Translations under genes and position numbers: made by a program
The notes under the pieces: generated by a model
What the model was told of the DNA's origin: nothing
Database searches by the model: none
Seen by the model: the letters and a program-made list of their open reading frames with translations, nothing else
Shown here: positions 43,338 to 53,103 of the stretch, piece by piece
Numbering within the stretch: position 1 is the first letter of the stretch
Layout: each line of letters starts with the position of its first letter
Assembly: GCF_039521745.1 (NCBI RefSeq)
Contig: NZ_BAAACT010000087.1
Origin: Faecalicatena contorta
GTDB taxonomy: Bacteria > Bacillota > Clostridia > Lachnospirales > Lachnospiraceae
Strand: one strand, 5' to 3'
Length of the DNA: 64,000 nt

Positions 43338-44816
43338 TTAAAATCCTGTCAATCTGAAAAACATCAATTCATTTGCTGATCCATCGTCTCGTTCCTGTGT
43401 CAGCATAATTAACAGAGAGCCGTCATCTAAAAGCTGCATATCTTCCAGCCATGGATAACTGACACCAAATATGTCCTCTGTAGAAATTGCACCTACGTGC
43501 GTTCCATCTTTTGCCCAAAATTGTATTTCGCGCATATTTCCATCTGCAGCCACAAAACCATTTTCTGTTTCCGCCATGCCCGTAATGGAACCGAGCTTGT
43601 CCGGAGAACTGATATCTTCTCCACCTAATTTCAAAAGCTGATTACCATCATAATCATAAACAACAATTTTTGCGCCTTCATCTTCCGCAGCCATGGATCC
43701 GGCAACCATAATATGACTATTCGTGATCTGTACGTCATCTATCATGGAAAACAGTCCCTTGCGTTCTTCATCGTTATTTAATCCGGTCAGTATCCACGGT
43801 TCTGCCGTCAGGTTACCGCCTTGATTCGCAATCTTCTGAGTATCACTGTTCACCCAGAAACTGATTCCCCATTCTCCGGATGGATGCATATTCAGATCTC
43901 CGTCTACTGTTGTCTGAAGTGCTTTTTTCCCATCTTTTACGCCAATTACATCTCCGATTCCCGGTGAAAGATATAACATTCCACTGCTGTCCCCAGACAA
44001 ATATTCAAAATCATCGTCTAATTCCATCGAAGAAACGAATTCAAGTCCACTTTCTGAATATTCATAAGTATCCAGTTTATTCTCCAGCAGATGGAATACC
44101 TGATTGCCCTGTTTTACAAACTGATGATCCATAATCTGCATAACGCCCTGTGCTTCTTTAAATGGGATATATTCCGGAACGATTGTATAAGAACCTACCA
44201 TCTGCTCTGCCAATACAGGTTCAAGAGGCTCTCCCTCCCATGGCCATGGTGCGTCTTTATTTCCTTCATCCTCTAATTTCAGCACAATTCCTTCCAGCAA
44301 TTCTTTGTCAGAATCATCTATTTCCTGTCCTTTTACTCTGATATCATAGGATGTGCCAGACTGTTCATAACGATACATATACGTTTTTTCTATGGAATTA
44401 CTTTCCGGCATTGCTGTATATTCTGCATTTCCTATTGTTACAGTGTCCATTTTCCCTTCAGCATATGCCTCTAAATCCACTCCAAAGGCAATTAAACTCT
44501 TTCGATATGTATATGAATCCTCCTTGGTCGCTTCTATAGAAATGACATTCTCGGATCCATCTGCTGTATCTCCATCAAAAAATCTAACGTAAGAATATTC
44601 TTCATCTTTCTTCATATTCTCTTTATCGTAGTTCCATGCCTTCGGATAATACACTGTAAATAAACTTAATTTAAGACTTTCTCTGTCTTTAAATTCTGTT
44701 TCTTCCTGCTCTGCTTTTTCCGATTTTTTCTTCTCCGGATTCTTTTTTTGTCCACATGCCGCTATCATCATCATGCATATCATGATACACAGCACACACC
44801 ACAGTTTCTTTTTCAT
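43338..44816 (-). CDS. Lipoprotein with probable beta-propeller C-terminus
   Basis: 492 residues. Lipoprotein signal with lipobox IAAC (Cys20), a lysine/glutamate-rich linker, an N-terminal domain of about 150 residues, then repeated strand patterns with phrases such as IVVYDYDGNQLLKLGG and EIQFWAKDGTHVGAIS that suggest a beta-propeller. No named family recognised. ATG 44816 has GGAGGGAAGACGCC upstream. It is the last gene of the array that begins with the two-component sensor at 57930. Confidence 0.75.
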   Translation of the reverse strand: MKKKLWCVLCIMICMMMIAACGQKKNPEKKKSEKAEQEETEFKDRESLKLSLFTVYYPKAWNYDKENMKKDEEYSYVRFFDGDTADGSENVISIEATKEDSYTYRKSLIAFGVDLEAYAEGKMDTVTIGNAEYTAMPESNSIEKTYMYRYEQSGTSYDIRVKGQEIDDSDKELLEGIVLKLEDEGNKDAPWPWEGEPLEPVLAEQMVGSYTIVPEYIPFKEAQGVMQIMDHQFVKQGNQVFHLLENKLDTYEYSESGLEFVSSMELDDDFEYLSGDSSGMLYLSPGIGDVIGVKDGKKALQTTVDGDLNMHPSGEWGISFWVNSDTQKIANQGGNLTAEPWILTGLNNDEERKGLFSMIDDVQITNSHIMVAGSMAAEDEGAKIVVYDYDGNQLLKLGGEDISSPDKLGSITGMAETENGFVAADGNMREIQFWAKDGTHVGAISTEDIFGVSYPWLEDMQLLDDGSLLIMLTQERDDGSANELMFFRLTGF

Positions 44817-44856
44817 GGCGTCTTCCCTCCTTTCATGATTTCCACATCCTTTTCAG

Positions 44857-45597
44857 TTATTCACTGTCACTTTTTACACAGTGGAATGTGTAGTAGTCAT
44901 CATCATCACTGTAGTCTACTTTCAAAGTACCATCGTCATTTATCATCACTGTAAGAGATGGATTTTCTGATTCAATCGAACAATATCCCAGTGCAACTGA
45001 CCATGGGAAAGTCCCAATCTCCTCCCCTTTATAAATAACTGTTACATTACGGTCACTTTTGAAATCAAGACGCAGTGCATCATTGATGTTGTCTACTCCT
45101 TCCATAGAAGTCTGAGGTCCGTCTCCTAAAAGTTCTTCCACACTTTCTGCAGCCCACTCACCTATGACTGCATTTTCCTCCTCTGTCAGATAGAGTGCCG
45201 GATCCATTGCATCCGTTCCATCCTTTGCAAAAATCACCTTTACTCCCATCTCGAGCATATTATCAAAAGAAATAATATCTTTTCCGATGATTCCCACTAT
45301 TTCTTCTCCTTCGATGCTCAAGATAAACTGATCATCTTCGACAGACCATTTTCCATTCCCTGTAGTGTCTCCAGCTGAAAAGGAAACTTTTCCGCCATTT
45401 TTCACTTCAAATTCAAAATCTCCTCCGAAAACTTCATCTATACTGACGGACATTCCCATCATCTGAGCGGACACCGCTACCCATTTCCCTTCATACGGGT
45501 TCTTTTCTCCTGTTTCTCCGGAGCCTCCACAACCAGTCAATACTATCATACTGATGATAAGCACTAGTCCAAATAACAAATTCAACTTTTTTCTCAT
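44857..45597 (-). CDS. Lipoprotein of unknown function
   Basis: 246 residues with a lipoprotein signal (lipobox LTGC). The mature part contains two similar halves, each with a YEGKWVAVSAQ or GEWAAESVEE phrase, typical of lipocalin-like or DUF-type beta sandwich domains. ATG 45597 has GAAAGGAGAG upstream. Probably surface exposed. Confidence 0.75.
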   Translation of the reverse strand: MRKKLNLLFGLVLIISMIVLTGCGGSGETGEKNPYEGKWVAVSAQMMGMSVSIDEVFGGDFEFEVKNGGKVSFSAGDTTGNGKWSVEDDQFILSIEGEEIVGIIGKDIISFDNMLEMGVKVIFAKDGTDAMDPALYLTEEENAVIGEWAAESVEELLGDGPQTSMEGVDNINDALRLDFKSDRNVTVIYKGEEIGTFPWSVALGYCSIESENPSLTVMINDDGTLKVDYSDDDDYYTFHCVKSDSE

Positions 45598-45839
45598 AAT
45601 CTTCTCTCCTTTCAATTACTTATTATCTAGGCGTTTGCGAAACGCCACAAGCCGCATAAATACGGCATTTTTTGTTACTAAAAATGAAATACCCCATCAC
45701 TGGATATGGTATAATAGAGTTGTCCAGAAACTATATACCCACACCCAAGAATAGAAAGCGGGTTTCCCAGAGCAAAATATATCATAGCAAACAAAAACAG
45801 ATACTAGAAATCATACCAAAAGCATCTGTCACCCCCTTC

Positions 45840-46655
45840 CTAGAATTTCGTACCTCCACCACCATGCGTTCTACCAGAAGATGATGTGTGGGTGCTGCTG
45901 CCTGAAGAACTCTTTTCTTTTGCAGTCTTTGTTACCGTATGGTACAAGAACAAATCTCTGCTTTCTGTGACATTCATACTTCCATCTTTCACATAATTTC
46001 CTGCTGCCGCCTGGAAGCGAACGGTCTTCAACTGTGCCTTCATTCTTCCAACAATAATGAATGCCAAAATCACACCAACACCAATGGAAATAAAGATCCA
46101 ATAGAATGGTAATGCATCTTTTGGAAGTGTCCTTGCTGTATACGGGCTTCCATTTCGTGCCTGTGTAATAAAATCATCACAAAGTTCAGCAAATGTCATA
46201 CATGCGGAAAAATAATCCTGCGATTTCAGATCATCCATCATCTGTTTTGGAATATACTTAATGCCCGCATCGGTAAAAGCAGTGATACCATAACCACAGG
46301 TTGATATATAAACATCGTTATCTTCTGTACTGATCAATAACAGCACACCATCTTTATCCGCTCCATATCCATATTCGCAGTAGTCGTACATGTCATCTGC
46401 AAATTCCTCAACTGTTAATCCTTCGAGTGTATCCGTTGTCATGACGATTACGTCCATCTTCTGTCGGATACTGATTTCATCCAGGACATCGAGCAATTCA
46501 CTTTCCTCGCTGTCAGTCATAAGATCAGCCTGATCCTGCACCCGGTAATATTCATCCGCAAAGCCTTCGGAATCCTCTGCATATGCCGGGATTGTCATAC
46601 CAAGACAAAGGATGAGGATAAGTAAAAACGATATCATTTTCATTTTCTTTTTCAT
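45840..46655 (-). CDS. TPM-domain membrane protein (YgcG-like)
   Basis: 271 residues: signal peptide (to about AYA 26), extracytoplasmic TPM domain (about 35-165, with VQDQADLMTDSEESELLDVLDEI and DNDVYISTCGYGITAFTD), one membrane helix (about 193-212) and a cytosolic tail ending in a Ser/Gly stretch and GRTHGGGGTKF. TPM proteins are linked to photosystem repair in plants and to membrane-protein homeostasis in bacteria; the role here is unknown. ATG 46655 follows AGGGGGGTGA. 12 bp separate it from the upstream zinc-ribbon gene. Confidence 0.85.
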   Translation of the reverse strand: MKKKMKMISFLLILILCLGMTIPAYAEDSEGFADEYYRVQDQADLMTDSEESELLDVLDEISIRQKMDVIVMTTDTLEGLTVEEFADDMYDYCEYGYGADKDGVLLLISTEDNDVYISTCGYGITAFTDAGIKYIPKQMMDDLKSQDYFSACMTFAELCDDFITQARNGSPYTARTLPKDALPFYWIFISIGVGVILAFIIVGRMKAQLKTVRFQAAAGNYVKDGSMNVTESRDLFLYHTVTKTAKEKSSSGSSTHTSSSGRTHGGGGTKF

Positions 46656-46667
46656 TCCGTCACCCCC

Positions 46668-47762
46668 CTAAAATAGTCCAATAAAGTGCAGAAGTGTCGC
46701 CGCACCATAGGTTACTGCTGTGAATGCTACCGCCAGAATTGCAGTCCAGCGAGTTGCTGCTGCTTTATCTACCGGCAGATCTCCGACGAATTTTCCGGTC
46801 TGTCCATTCATTGCAAATGTGTATTTGTTTCCATTCCATGTCGTATTCAAAAGCCATACTGGATATAATGCATACTTCGCTTTTCCATTATGAAACTGTA
46901 CACTACTATTTTCTGCTGTGACACTGTTGTATCCCTGAACGGTTTCAGCAAAAGCCTCCTCAGTTGAGCGCTTCACACGTGCATTCGCCCGTTCGATACT
47001 CTCTTCCGCTGTCACATCATATTTATCTGCCAAATATCCGGCAAGGTAAGCAGTCTGGAAATCCACTGCTTCCGCACAGTTGTATGGTTCAATGGATTCC
47101 ATCAGATCATCCGCCATTTTAGACGAACCGTCTACGGGAACATTTTCAAAGCCAACGTTACCGCCTCTATGTACCATAAAGTAGCTGGTTTCCGTATAAT
47201 CGTAATCGCTGTCACTCCATACACGGATCTTGGTTGCCCGGTAACGCACATTGGCATCTACATCGGTATCAAAAAGCCAGAATGGAACATAGACTCCTTT
47301 GATCTCATCAATATGATTCTGATCCTTGAAGATCTTCGGCAAAAGACGCTTTCCGGTTAAATGCTTCATCAATCCTTCTTTTGCCGCTTTTTTGTCCAAC
47401 TTAAACGGTATTACCAAATCCGGCTTTAATACTCCTGAGAACTGTCCCATCATGACAATCGGATTGTCACAGAATGGACAAGAGGTCGCTGCCATATTAG
47501 CATCTCCCACAATCTCTCCTCCACAAGACTTACATACATAAGTACGTAATCCTTCGGTTTCACCTTCCTGCCATTCTCCACCGGCATTGGTTTCCCACTT
47601 CATACTATCTGCCTGTTCTTCCTGTAGTTCGTCGTCATACCCCTTCAGTGCATCCATTTCGAACTCGGTGTCACAATATGGACACTTCATCTTCTGAATT
47701 GTACTGTCAAAGGCTATCGCACCACCACAACAAGGACATTTATATTCTTGCAAGTTTGCCAT
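46668..47762 (-). CDS. Zinc-ribbon membrane protein
   Basis: 364 residues. Two zinc ribbons: YKCPCCGGAIAF...KCPYCDTEF (residues 8-33) and YVCKSCGGEI...SCPFCDNPI (about 75-100). A large domain follows with VPFWLFDTDV and a C-terminal membrane helix (about 340-362). Similar proteins occur next to SPFH and TPM proteins in Firmicutes, but the function is not known. ATG 47762 has GGGAGGAGGG upstream. Confidence 0.78.
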   Translation of the reverse strand: MANLQEYKCPCCGGAIAFDSTIQKMKCPYCDTEFEMDALKGYDDELQEEQADSMKWETNAGGEWQEGETEGLRTYVCKSCGGEIVGDANMAATSCPFCDNPIVMMGQFSGVLKPDLVIPFKLDKKAAKEGLMKHLTGKRLLPKIFKDQNHIDEIKGVYVPFWLFDTDVDANVRYRATKIRVWSDSDYDYTETSYFMVHRGGNVGFENVPVDGSSKMADDLMESIEPYNCAEAVDFQTAYLAGYLADKYDVTAEESIERANARVKRSTEEAFAETVQGYNSVTAENSSVQFHNGKAKYALYPVWLLNTTWNGNKYTFAMNGQTGKFVGDLPVDKAAATRWTAILAVAFTAVTYGAATLLHFIGLF

Positions 47763-47795
47763 GAAAACCCTCCTCCCTTATTCTTAATCTTATTC

Positions 47796-48557
47796 TTAAT
47801 GAGCCTGCCGATCAAATTCTGCAAGTGCTTCATCCGCTCTCCGAATCCATTCTGTACGATCTCCGTAGATTGCAGCATCCAGAGAGTTCATTGCCTGCTC
47901 TGCCTTTTCTGCCATATCTGCATCTCCTCGTACCGCTGCATTGAATCCAACTGAAATATCCTTCACTGCATCCATCTGTTTCTTCCAGTTATTCATTGCA
48001 TTGCCCAGTGTTTTCTGGATTCCAAACAGACTATCAAAATATTTTTTCAGTTTTTCAAAATCCAGACAATTATTCATCGGAAGCAATACATCATAAAGTC
48101 CCGGAGTATTAATAAATGCAAGATGTGCTACTTCTTTTTTCTCTGTCTTATCGCCATTTCTTACTTCTTCTTTTTCGAATTCATAAGCACGCAGATCTGC
48201 AATCCGATATACACAGGCTCTGGTACTCTTTCCGAATATCCAGAATTTATAATCCACCTGGGTAAATGCCACCAAACCGATATCCTCTGCTACGTAAAGA
48301 TGCACACCGAATCGTTTCAGTTTCTGCGCCTTATTCTTTGTTTTCAGACGAGGTTCAAAGAAGTACTCCCAAAGCTTTGTTCCACGTTCTACCTGTTCCA
48401 AATGTGACTGAACACTTGGAAGATTTGCATGCACATAGTCAAATGCTTTCATACCCTTACTTCTACAATTCTTTCGGCAAATGCAATTTCCATCTGCCAG
48501 TTTCTGAGTCTGGATTAAGTTAATTTCTGCTCCACAGATTGCACATTTGTTTGCCAT
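47796..48557 (-). CDS. DUF4428 domain protein
   Basis: 253 residues. N-terminal zinc-binding DUF4428 motif CAICGAEINL...LADGNCICRKNC (residues 5-31), then a PH-like domain with WEYFFEPRLKTKNKAQKLKRFG and a helical tail. Cytosolic, no signal. It fits the zinc-ribbon theme of the cluster. ATG 48557 follows AAAGGAG. Confidence 0.82.
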   Translation of the reverse strand: MANKCAICGAEINLIQTQKLADGNCICRKNCRSKGMKAFDYVHANLPSVQSHLEQVERGTKLWEYFFEPRLKTKNKAQKLKRFGVHLYVAEDIGLVAFTQVDYKFWIFGKSTRACVYRIADLRAYEFEKEEVRNGDKTEKKEVAHLAFINTPGLYDVLLPMNNCLDFEKLKKYFDSLFGIQKTLGNAMNNWKKQMDAVKDISVGFNAAVRGDADMAEKAEQAMNSLDAAIYGDRTEWIRRADEALAEFDRQAH

Positions 48558-48610
48558 AATTCATTCTCCTTTCAACCAATACCAGAATCCCGGTTATCTT
48601 CTTTTCTCGT

Positions 48611-49918
48611 TTATGATTCTCCTGTTGCTTTCACGACCCATTTGGCATTGTCTACCTGGAAGCTATAACCACAGAAGGAACAACAATTGTGTTCATCTGG
48701 TATGAAATTGGCTCCACAGGATGGGCAATCTTTTTCCTTGAAAAATGCTCCGTCCGTCTTCCTTCTTTCTGGATATCTCGCCCTCTGCAAAACGAGTGTC
48801 GTTTTTGTTTTCTTTGTATACGGTTTTCCGCTCTCAGGCAGGTAGGTTTCACTTCCATATGCCGTAGCGGTAATTTCTGTTGTTTTGTCTGTATTTACAA
48901 CATTTTTAAGTATGATCGATCCGATTCCATAATCCATCAGATCGGGCTTGTTTACATCTTTATAAAGTGCCTCATTGATGCAGGATCTCAGATAATTTTC
49001 CGAGTATCTTACGATTTCCTTTGGCAGCTTTTCCTGTTTTTCTTCCTTGGATTGGATAATTTTCGCAATTCCCAGAAGTATAAGCAGTGTAGCAATTACA
49101 CCTATGGTAAGAGAAATATCCGTGTCTTTAATCAGGTAAAGGCATAAGGTCAGACACAGGAACATGATGCCCGAGTAAGCTAGCAATAACAATCCATATT
49201 GCATGTTCGCACCCATTTTCTCATAAATTTCGAATGCCTCTGTCTGCCAGTCGTAGAATTCACTTTGTATCACACCGCCACAATATGGACAGATGACTTG
49301 CTGACTGCTCAGTTCCACCTCAGCTCCACAAGATGGACAGAGGATCGTCCCTTTATCGGAATAAAATTCCTTGTTCTTACCCTGACGGTCAGAATGACGG
49401 ATATGCCTTGACTGAAGAATCCGAAGGTAACTGTTTTTCCGATAGATCTGATGCACTGTCTTACCAGCTTGAGGAGAAATAAGACGTTCCAAAGAACTAC
49501 ATTGCAGGATAGACTCCCTCCACTCCCGTCCGTCATCATTCCATCTTTTGAAATTATTTTTTGGAAGTGGTACAACGTCCGTCACCTGGATATCTCGGCA
49601 AAGCTTACGCTTTCCCAGCAGTTCCACCTGATGAACCATCTTTCTGCGAAATGTAAGATCCATTCTCTTTGGAAGATAACCCTTATCTGCTTTTCCAAGT
49701 GGAAGTAATACATTTTCAAAGGAATCCTTGATGTCCTTCTGAAGCCTTGCCCCTTGCAACGGTGTTTCACGCTTTGCAAGAATTCTTTTCATTTTTGCTT
49801 TTTTCAAATTCTTTGGCATAAACTGTTCAAAGTCTATGTCAATGATTTTCTCAGCAATGGCAAACGCACAGATTATGGTAGCTGCAAACGCAAACAGCAT
49901 CGCCTCTGACAATCCCAT
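48611..49918 (-). CDS. Zinc-ribbon membrane protein with possible Tim44-like region
   Basis: 435 residues. N-terminal membrane helix (about 4-22), then a zinc ribbon LCPSCGAEVEL...ICPYCGG (about 188-213), two membrane helices (about 235-285), a domain of about 110 residues that may be Tim44-like (YSENYLRSCINEALYKDVNKPDL...), and a second zinc ribbon at the end (CPSCGANFIPDEHNCCSFCG). Family assignment of the middle is tentative. ATG 49918 follows GGAGGGAT. Confidence 0.65.
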   Translation of the reverse strand: MGLSEAMLFAFAATIICAFAIAEKIIDIDFEQFMPKNLKKAKMKRILAKRETPLQGARLQKDIKDSFENVLLPLGKADKGYLPKRMDLTFRRKMVHQVELLGKRKLCRDIQVTDVVPLPKNNFKRWNDDGREWRESILQCSSLERLISPQAGKTVHQIYRKNSYLRILQSRHIRHSDRQGKNKEFYSDKGTILCPSCGAEVELSSQQVICPYCGGVIQSEFYDWQTEAFEIYEKMGANMQYGLLLLAYSGIMFLCLTLCLYLIKDTDISLTIGVIATLLILLGIAKIIQSKEEKQEKLPKEIVRYSENYLRSCINEALYKDVNKPDLMDYGIGSIILKNVVNTDKTTEITATAYGSETYLPESGKPYTKKTKTTLVLQRARYPERRKTDGAFFKEKDCPSCGANFIPDEHNCCSFCGYSFQVDNAKWVVKATGES

Positions 49919-49955
49919 ATTTATCCCTCCTCATCTATCATTCTATCTGGTTGAC

Positions 49956-50411
49956 CTATTGTTCCTTCTCTTTGCTCTTACCAAATATTTCATAGATCAG
50001 GAATATGGAGATAATGATTCCCGCCGGGATCATCATAACGGAGGTAATGTTATCACCTATATCGCCTGTGTAAAGCTTGTATTCTCCATTCAAAGCCCGG
50101 TAAGCCTTCTCTGTCACTTCATCCCCCCGGGATATATCTCTGGAAAATACATCTTTTCCTGTATAAGTTTTTCCATCCACTTCAAAGGACAGAATTGCGT
50201 GATACTTTACAACTTCATCGCCCTTTTCATCGGTCATAACACTTATCTGATAATCTTTTACAACGGCGGTTACCTGACGAACATCGGAAGATAGTTTATA
50301 TTCTATACTGAAAAAAATATGAGTAATTCCATATACAACAAGCCAAATCGAACCAATCAGTAAGAATACACATATCACCTTATTTTGTGCTTTATCTGAA
50401 AGTACCTTCAC
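49956..50411 (-). CDS. DUF3592-like membrane protein
   Basis: 151 residues with membrane helices at both ends (about 12-32 and 123-142) around a beta-rich domain (VRQVTAVVKDYQISV, HAILSFEVDGKTYTGKDVFS), the pattern of DUF3592. GTG 50411 is the start since GGAGGGGG is placed correctly. A second protein of the same type is encoded two genes away (51057-51539), so these are probable duplicates. Confidence 0.72.
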   Translation of the reverse strand: MKVLSDKAQNKVICVFLLIGSIWLVVYGITHIFFSIEYKLSSDVRQVTAVVKDYQISVMTDEKGDEVVKYHAILSFEVDGKTYTGKDVFSRDISRGDEVTEKAYRALNGEYKLYTGDIGDNITSVMMIPAGIIISIFLIYEIFGKSKEKEQ

Positions 50412-50441
50412 GCAACCCCCTCCTTCCTATCTTTTCTTTTA

Positions 50442-51032
50442 CTACTTTGTTTCTTCCTCGGAATCCTCTAACGTTACCTTAAAAGAACTCAGGAAATGCA
50501 TAAAATCCTCACTATCAACAAATTCCTTCACATCTAAATCTTCACACTCGAGACCCTTTGTGAAATTTACTTTCACTGCATAAACCATATTTTTATCAGA
50601 TGGTTCCGTAAGCACTAATCGGATCTCACACTCACGAATGGAATCCTCTTTTCCCCAGCTTCTAAATACCTTAGAGCCTTTGTAATCCCCAATCGTGATA
50701 TGTTCGAAACCACTGTGATCTTCTCCGTAGTCCTCAGCCTCACGTACCACTGTAGAACTTTTCGAATTCTCATGGAACAATACAATATCAATCGACGTAT
50801 CATTTTCTTGATTTGCTAGTGTTAAACTGCTTGTATCTGACGTTTTTTCCTGATAGCCTAACTCCTTGGCAATTTCAAAGCTGATACTTGCTTCATCCTT
50901 TTCCTTCGTATAAGTATCTACTTCTTTCTTATATCCGTCTCCCTTTTTCCCGTCATCCTTTGAGCCACATGCACAAAGTCCAACAAGCATAGCAGCAATC
51001 AGAAGTACCGATAATTTTCTATATTTTTTCAT
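50442..51032 (-). CDS. Lipoprotein of unknown function
   Basis: 196 residues with a lipoprotein signal ending LCAC (lipobox). The mature protein is acidic and charged. No recognised family, though size and layout fit small surface lipoproteins. Two adjacent ATG codons (51035, 51032) follow GAGGGG; I chose the second for spacing. Confidence 0.7.
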   Translation of the reverse strand: MKKYRKLSVLLIAAMLVGLCACGSKDDGKKGDGYKKEVDTYTKEKDEASISFEIAKELGYQEKTSDTSSLTLANQENDTSIDIVLFHENSKSSTVVREAEDYGEDHSGFEHITIGDYKGSKVFRSWGKEDSIRECEIRLVLTEPSDKNMVYAVKVNFTKGLECEDLDVKEFVDSEDFMHFLSSFKVTLEDSEEETK

Positions 51033-51056
51033 CATTTCCCCTCTCCCTTCCAATAC

Positions 51057-51539
51057 TTACAATCTTCTCCCCTCTTTTTCTTCCCGGTGATACTTGATAA
51101 GATCTTTACTTTGTGCGACAAAACCAATGAGACCTAGCGGAATCATTGTAGCAAATGCAAGAAAGTAAAACGGAGTTGGCCCTGGTTCCAATTTGTATCT
51201 TCCCTTTGAATCCCGGTAAACTACAATCCGCACAGTATCTCCTTCTCTTTTTTTCTCAGAGTAAGTTTTAAAATCGTCATATGTTGTTCCATCGATTTCA
51301 TAAGTAAAGCTTACCTTATATTCTTCTTTTCGATTTCCGTTATCGTCTTTTTCATTCGTTTGAGCACAATTGTAAACGAGTGCATCAATTGTTCGGACAT
51401 CGGTGGAATTCTTATACTCCCAGCTTACTTTCTTCGTATATATCATGCCACCGATTCCGGCAATAATAATGATAATACTTAAAATCAAAGCACCGATTGT
51501 GGCCTTATGCTCCTCTCTTTCTGATGGTAGTCTATACAT
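51057..51539 (-). CDS. DUF3592-like membrane protein
   Basis: 160 residues, helices at about 13-32 and 120-140 flanking a strand-rich segment (TDVRTIDALVYN, YKVSFTYEIDGTTYDDFKTYSEKKREGD). Same layout and key phrases as the protein at 49956-50411. ATG 51539 follows GAGGGAGTG. Confidence 0.72.
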   Translation of the reverse strand: MYRLPSEREEHKATIGALILSIIIIIAGIGGMIYTKKVSWEYKNSTDVRTIDALVYNCAQTNEKDDNGNRKEEYKVSFTYEIDGTTYDDFKTYSEKKREGDTVRIVVYRDSKGRYKLEPGPTPFYFLAFATMIPLGLIGFVAQSKDLIKYHREEKEGRRL

Positions 51540-51562
51540 AACACTCCCTCCTCTCTCTCGAA

Positions 51563-53026
51563 TTACTGTCTGTCGTTTTCGTCAAAGAGGTCGCCACATT
51601 CTGGGCAGAATTTTGGTGGGTGTGCTGGATCTTCCGGTTCCCATCCACATTTATCACAACGATAAAGCGGTGCACCTTCCGGTTTCTTGGAACCGCAATT
51701 CTGACAGAACTTACCCTTATTTACAGTACCACAAGAACAGGTCCATCCATCTTCCTCTACTGGTTTCGGTGATCCACATTCTGGACAGAACTTTCCGGTC
51801 GCTGTAGCACCACATTTACACTTCCATGCACCTGGCGCCGGCTGAGGTTCTGGCTTCTTTGATCCACAATTCGGACAGAAGTTTCCATTTACCACTGCAC
51901 CGCAAGTACATTTCCATCCATCTGCTGCCGGGGCTGCCTGAGCCGCCTGCTGCGCTGCCATCTGCTGCTGTGCTGCCTGCTGCGCTGCCATTTGCTGTGC
52001 CTGCTGCTCCTGCTGTTGCTGTCCCATAGCAAATAAATTCTGTGCGTTCATACCGCCACCTTGATTCATTGCCATACCCATGCCCATGAAGCCAGTCATA
52101 GCACCAGCCTGATTGCCTGCTGCTGTCTTCATTGCATCTGCCTGTGCACCAACCAGTGTTGCTGCCGCCATAGTAGGATCACGCATAATTGCTGTACGCT
52201 GTGCCTGTTTAATGAGTTCTGCATCTTCATCCGGAAGAGTTACAGAGCCAAGTGCAATACTTACAACCTGTAATCCTCGAAGTGCGCCCCATTTTTCTGA
52301 AAGTGCAGTATTCATTGCATTTTCAAGATCGGTATTATGAGTTACGATCTGGTTTGGGCGAAGTTCCAATTCAGACAAATGTCCAAATGCAGGCTGCAAA
52401 GCGGAGATAAACTCTGTTTTAAGAGTCGCGTCTAATTCCTCACGTGAATATTCCTGTTCTACGTTTCCGCAAACATTGGAGTAGAATAACAGCGGATCGG
52501 CAATTTTGTAAGAATATACACCAGAACAACGAATAGATACATCAATATCAAGTCCAATCTTCGAATCTACTACGCGGAATGGAACCGGATTCGGTGTACC
52601 AAAACGGTTCTCCAGAATTTCCTTTGTATTGAAATAGTAAACTCTCTGGTCTTTTCCAGTATCTCCACCATAAGTAAAACGTTTTCCTACAGTCTTGAAT
52701 GTCTCTTTGATACTTTCGCCAAGATTTCCCGCAAAAATAGATGGTTCACTTGATGTGTCGTAAGTGAATTCACCTGGCTCAGCGCAGACTTCTACGACCT
52801 TCCCCTGTTCCACGATGATCATACACTGTCCATCTGCTACGGCAATACCTGAACCGTTTGAAATAATATTGTCATTCCCTTTTGTGTTTGAAGAACGTCC
52901 CGTAACACGTTTCTGCCCTTTAGTAACAAGTACCTCCTTTGGCATAGATTCACAGTAAAAAAACTCTTTCCATTGATCAGCGAGAGTGCCACCGACAGCA
53001 CCCATACCTGCTTTAATAAGTCCCAT
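51563..53026 (-). CDS. SPFH-domain protein with four C-terminal zinc ribbons
   Basis: 487 residues. SPFH (stomatin/prohibitin/flotillin/HflK) domain of the YdjI type in the first 300 residues, starting MGLIKAGMGAVGGTLADQWKE. A Gln/Ala-rich linker (about 335-375) follows, then four zinc ribbons, each with paired CxC or CxxC motifs (WKCTCG...FCPNCG, WKCKCG...FCPECG, WTCSCG...FCQNCG, YRCDKCG...FCPECG). YdjI-type proteins are thought to help respond to membrane damage together with PspA-like proteins. ATG 53026 follows AAAGGAG. It is the hub of the array; nearby genes encode other zinc-ribbon proteins. Confidence 0.88.
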   Translation of the reverse strand: MGLIKAGMGAVGGTLADQWKEFFYCESMPKEVLVTKGQKRVTGRSSNTKGNDNIISNGSGIAVADGQCMIIVEQGKVVEVCAEPGEFTYDTSSEPSIFAGNLGESIKETFKTVGKRFTYGGDTGKDQRVYYFNTKEILENRFGTPNPVPFRVVDSKIGLDIDVSIRCSGVYSYKIADPLLFYSNVCGNVEQEYSREELDATLKTEFISALQPAFGHLSELELRPNQIVTHNTDLENAMNTALSEKWGALRGLQVVSIALGSVTLPDEDAELIKQAQRTAIMRDPTMAAATLVGAQADAMKTAAGNQAGAMTGFMGMGMAMNQGGGMNAQNLFAMGQQQQEQQAQQMAAQQAAQQQMAAQQAAQAAPAADGWKCTCGAVVNGNFCPNCGSKKPEPQPAPGAWKCKCGATATGKFCPECGSPKPVEEDGWTCSCGTVNKGKFCQNCGSKKPEGAPLYRCDKCGWEPEDPAHPPKFCPECGDLFDENDRQ

Positions 53027-53103
53027 AATAATTGCTCCTTTCCTAAAAAATGATCCTCTCTATGTTGTCCGGTTTCTACCGGCAGATCACAAAAAATAAT
53101 ACT

